In this document: positions 62,186 through 64,000 of the stretch, one piece after another
How positions within the stretch are numbered: position 1 is the stretch's first letter
Layout of the letters: each line of letters begins with the position of its first letter
From: Virgibacillus proomii
GTDB taxonomy: Bacteria > Bacillota > Bacilli > Bacillales > Amphibacillaceae
NCBI RefSeq assembly: GCF_018916875.1
Contig: NZ_JAHLNO010000027.1
Coordinates: 1 to 64,000, forward strand
Reading direction: 5' to 3'
DNA: 64,000 bases
Notes under the pieces: model-generated
Told to the model about the DNA's origin: nothing
What the model saw: the letters and a program-made list of their open reading frames with translations, nothing else
Database searches by the model: none
Position numbers and translations under genes: made by a program

Positions 62186-62653
62186 ATGTACGAAACATTA
62201 CTTGTAGAGGCTACTCACCTTGGCATAGACACCTATGAAAAACAAATGTCTCATAGAATCAAAGGATTGTACGCTAATAACGTTATTTGGATTAATAAAA
62301 ATATGGAAACCTCCTACGAAAAAGGGTGTATACTTGCCGAGGAACTAGGGCATTATCATACATCAAGTGGAGATATAATTAATCAAAATATAATTCAAAA
62401 CAGAAAACAAGAAAAGGTAGCCAGATCCTGGGCTTATAAAAAGCTAGTTCCACTATCTAAAATAATCCAGGCCCATAAAGAAGGTATAAGAAACCGATAT
62501 GAACTAGCTCAATATCTTGAAATTACAGAGGAGTTTTTAGATAACGCCATTAAACGTTATAAAGAGAAATACGGCGCAACCGTTAACTATAAAGGATACA
62601 CCATTTGTTTTGAACCACTTGGTGTTATAGAGTGGTTCTACAAAAATTTTTAA
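62186..62653 (+). CDS. ImmA/IrrE-like protein
   Basis: The 155-residue protein (YETLLVEATHLGIDTYEKQM, then GLYANNVIWINKNMETSYEK) carries CILAEELGHYHTSSGDI where metallopeptidases of the family have HEXXH. The first His is Glu here (EELGH), a variant I believe to be common among phage ImmA-like proteins. It is co-transcribed with the repressor and probably relieves repression. Confidence 0.85.
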   Translation: MYETLLVEATHLGIDTYEKQMSHRIKGLYANNVIWINKNMETSYEKGCILAEELGHYHTSSGDIINQNIIQNRKQEKVARSWAYKKLVPLSKIIQAHKEGIRNRYELAQYLEITEEFLDNAIKRYKEKYGATVNYKGYTICFEPLGVIEWFYKNF

Positions 62654-62771
62654 CCCTGAAACCGAACAAATGTTCTTGATAAAGGTAATTTGTGCCATTT
62701 TCTAAAAAGGAAGCTAAAAAACATGAGGCTTTTTCACATTAATGAATTTTATAATATGAAAGAAAGGAAAA

Positions 62772-63426
62772 GTGAGGATCATTAGACGCAAATCACAAGT
62801 GTTGCTATCTATTTTTAAACACGCAGTAGAATGGCAAGTCACAGATAAAGACAGGAATCCTATGGAAACAATAAAAATGTCTAAATCAACTAATAAGCAA
62901 AAAAAAGATTTTTATCGCAAACATGAAATACCAAAACTATTTACATTGCTCGAGGAATATCCTTTAAGGCATCAATTAAATGTGAAATTAGCCTTGGAGG
63001 CTTAAGGAGAGGTGAAATTGTAAGAATAGCTGCAGATGTAATTGATTTTGAATCAAATAAAGATAAAAAGATCACTTCAGTAATCTAACAAGGGATTACG
63101 ACTTAAAGAAACAAAAACAGAAGACCGAAGAATAATCACTTTAGCAAGACACTTCATGAAAGCTTTGCACAGATACTATGTAAAGAAATTAAATTTAAAA
63201 TTGGCTAATCTTTGGAAAGGTTTTGAGGATGTTAATGGACAAGTAGTATTTCTTTTGTTCTCAGATGAATATGGGGTACCAAATAGAGCTGATACACTTA
63301 CTCAATTTTTGGAATCGATTTGTAAATAGACATAAAGACATACAATCAACTTTAAACCTATACTCCCATATAACAGAAGAAGATGAGATGTCTCTGATAG
63401 ATTTATGTAATTGGTCACCATTATAG
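62772..63426 (+). pseudogene. int: tyrosine integrase remnant
   Basis: Pieces of one phage integrase in several frames: SQVLLSIFKHAVEWQVTDKD and RNPMETIKMSKSTNKQKKDF (core-binding domain). After a shift GGLRRGEIVRIAADVIDFES (box I Arg), KGLRLKETKTEDRRIITLAR, then a truncated middle, and finally TLNLYSHITEEDEMSLID with the catalytic Tyr. The N-terminal arm-binding domain and the HxxR region are missing. Inactive. It points to tRNA-Thr at 63889, the likely attachment site. Confidence 0.78.
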
Positions 63427-63563
63427 AATTGAGATGAAAATTACTAAAATAAATGAAACTAACTATATAAAGTCAATAGCTGTAGTGACAATTTCAATAC
63501 CCTTTTTAATAAAAATTTAGGCATGACAAAAGCTTGATGATATATTATTTTTAAAATAAATCA

Positions 63564-63671
63564 TCAAGTTTCTTTGTAAGTTTCACCAGTTTGCAGTAAA
63601 TGGAATATAACCCTTACGTCCACATGTTTGTCTTTAATCCCTAATAACTCTATGACAAAATGATCTTGCAC
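63564..63671 (-). pseudogene. ISL3-type transposase, N-terminal scrap
   Basis: GTG 63671 after AAAGGAGAGGG starts VQDHFVIELLGIKDKHVDVR and stops after 35 codons. The (M/V)QDHFIxxLLGIKDKxV start resembles ISL3-family transposases. It may come from the same element type as the C-terminal scrap at 4405-4598. Confidence 0.45.
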
Positions 63672-63888
63672 GGTTTCCCTCTCCTTTACCTTTTGTCCAC
63701 AACTTAAGGTTAACAAAAGAGAAGGGAAGGCGTGTATTTTTTGTTTGCTTATAAACCTTGTCTGGATAAAAGAACCACCACATTCAGTATAAGTATAGAG
63801 CCGCAAAATGTCGGCAAAAACGCCACAAAAAAACATAGACTTCTACTCTTCATGGAGTAAAAGCCTATGATATCAACTTTTATAAGAG

Positions 63889-63961
63889 AGCTTCCAAGCG
63901 GACTTGAACCGCTGACCCCCACCTTACCATGGTGGTGCTCTACCGACTGAGCTATGGAAGC
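63889..63961 (-). tRNA. tRNA-Thr (GGT)
   Basis: Acceptor GCTTCCA / TGGAAGC, D-arm GCTCAGTCGGTAGAGC, anticodon stem CCACC / GGTGG with loop ATGGTAA (anticodon GGT), T-arm AGCGGTTCAAGTCCGCT. CCA not encoded. Its 3' end faces the integrase remnant. Confidence 0.95.
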
Positions 63962-63970
63962 ATAAAAAGG

Positions 63971-64000
63971 CTCCACAGGTAGGATTCGAACCTACGACCG
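63971..64000 (-). tRNA. tRNA-Asn, partial (cut by window edge)
   Basis: Only the 3' 30 bases are present: GTCGTAGGTTCGAATCCTAC (T-arm region), acceptor strand CTGTGGA and discriminator G. The acceptor and T-arm resemble Bacillus tRNA-Asn, but the anticodon is outside the window. Confidence 0.55.

Overview
The window is low-GC Firmicute DNA, most like a Bacillaceae of the Virgibacillus/Oceanobacillus/Lentibacillus type. The evidence is the gene set (sigW-rsiW, cdaA-cdaR-glmM-glmS with a glmS ribozyme, a Spo0E-family phosphatase, an S-box riboswitch, XhlA/XhlB-like lysis genes) and a group IIC intron resembling the one known from Oceanobacillus iheyensis. Nearly all housekeeping genes lie on the minus strand, which is probably the leading strand. 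Genus is an inference; no rRNA gene is present.

Layout. 201-8600 is a composite Tn7-like island directly downstream of glmS. Two left ends (201, 942) and two right ends (937, 8600) can be read, the last exactly 25 bp from the glmS stop codon, which is the Tn7 target spacing. A TnsE-like gene sits at the right end, but tnsABCD are absent. Cargo includes a broken aadK, a LysR regulator, frameshifted sigma-factor and clpP genes, and an epimerase. 8626-18487 holds glmS with its ribozyme, a DUF2812 protein, an aldehyde dehydrogenase and glmM-cdaR-cdaA (amino-sugar synthesis and c-di-AMP). 19745-22342 holds rsiW-sigW with an autoregulatory promoter, a Spo0E-like gene and arginase. 23418-27792 is a mevalonate operon (mvaA-mvaK1-mvaD-mvaK2). 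28426-29422 is a six-tRNA cluster in which the 5' half of tRNA-Lys is tandemly repeated. fabI follows at 29921-30697.

30914-44274 is the most interesting locus: an intact siphovirus-type tail module (tail tube, two assembly chaperones, tape measure, a distal tail protein split in two, a very long tail-tip/fibre protein) with lysis genes and an XRE repressor plus ImmA protease. It has no integrase, terminase, portal or capsid gene. The leftward promoter is a near-consensus sigma-A promoter with a LexA-type box just downstream of its -10 and three copies of a 15-bp operator around it. I read this as a candidate SOS-induced F-type tailocin (monocin-like), with a head-deleted prophage as the alternative.

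44514-50627 holds methionine genes (metE, a fused metH-like/metF gene, metI) and a SAM-I riboswitch in front of a yezD-like gene. 51102-56710 holds an erythromycin-esterase-like gene, a Crp/Fnr regulator, a P1B-type ATPase and a small HMA metallochaperone. 57014-58879 is a degenerate group IIC intron inserted just after a phage-gene terminator. 58931-63671 is a second, decayed phage locus (tail spike, late regulator, repressor, ImmA-like gene, integrase remnant) ending at tRNA-Thr; the start of a tRNA-Asn is cut by the window edge.

Across the window lie at least a dozen copies of a strongly structured dispersed repeat (here repeat A, about 130-220 bp, one copy 520 bp) and four copies of a second repeat (B, about 150-205 bp), usually fused behind A. 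All are in the same orientation, opposite to most genes. Their stems differ between copies by paired changes, which points to selection for base pairing.
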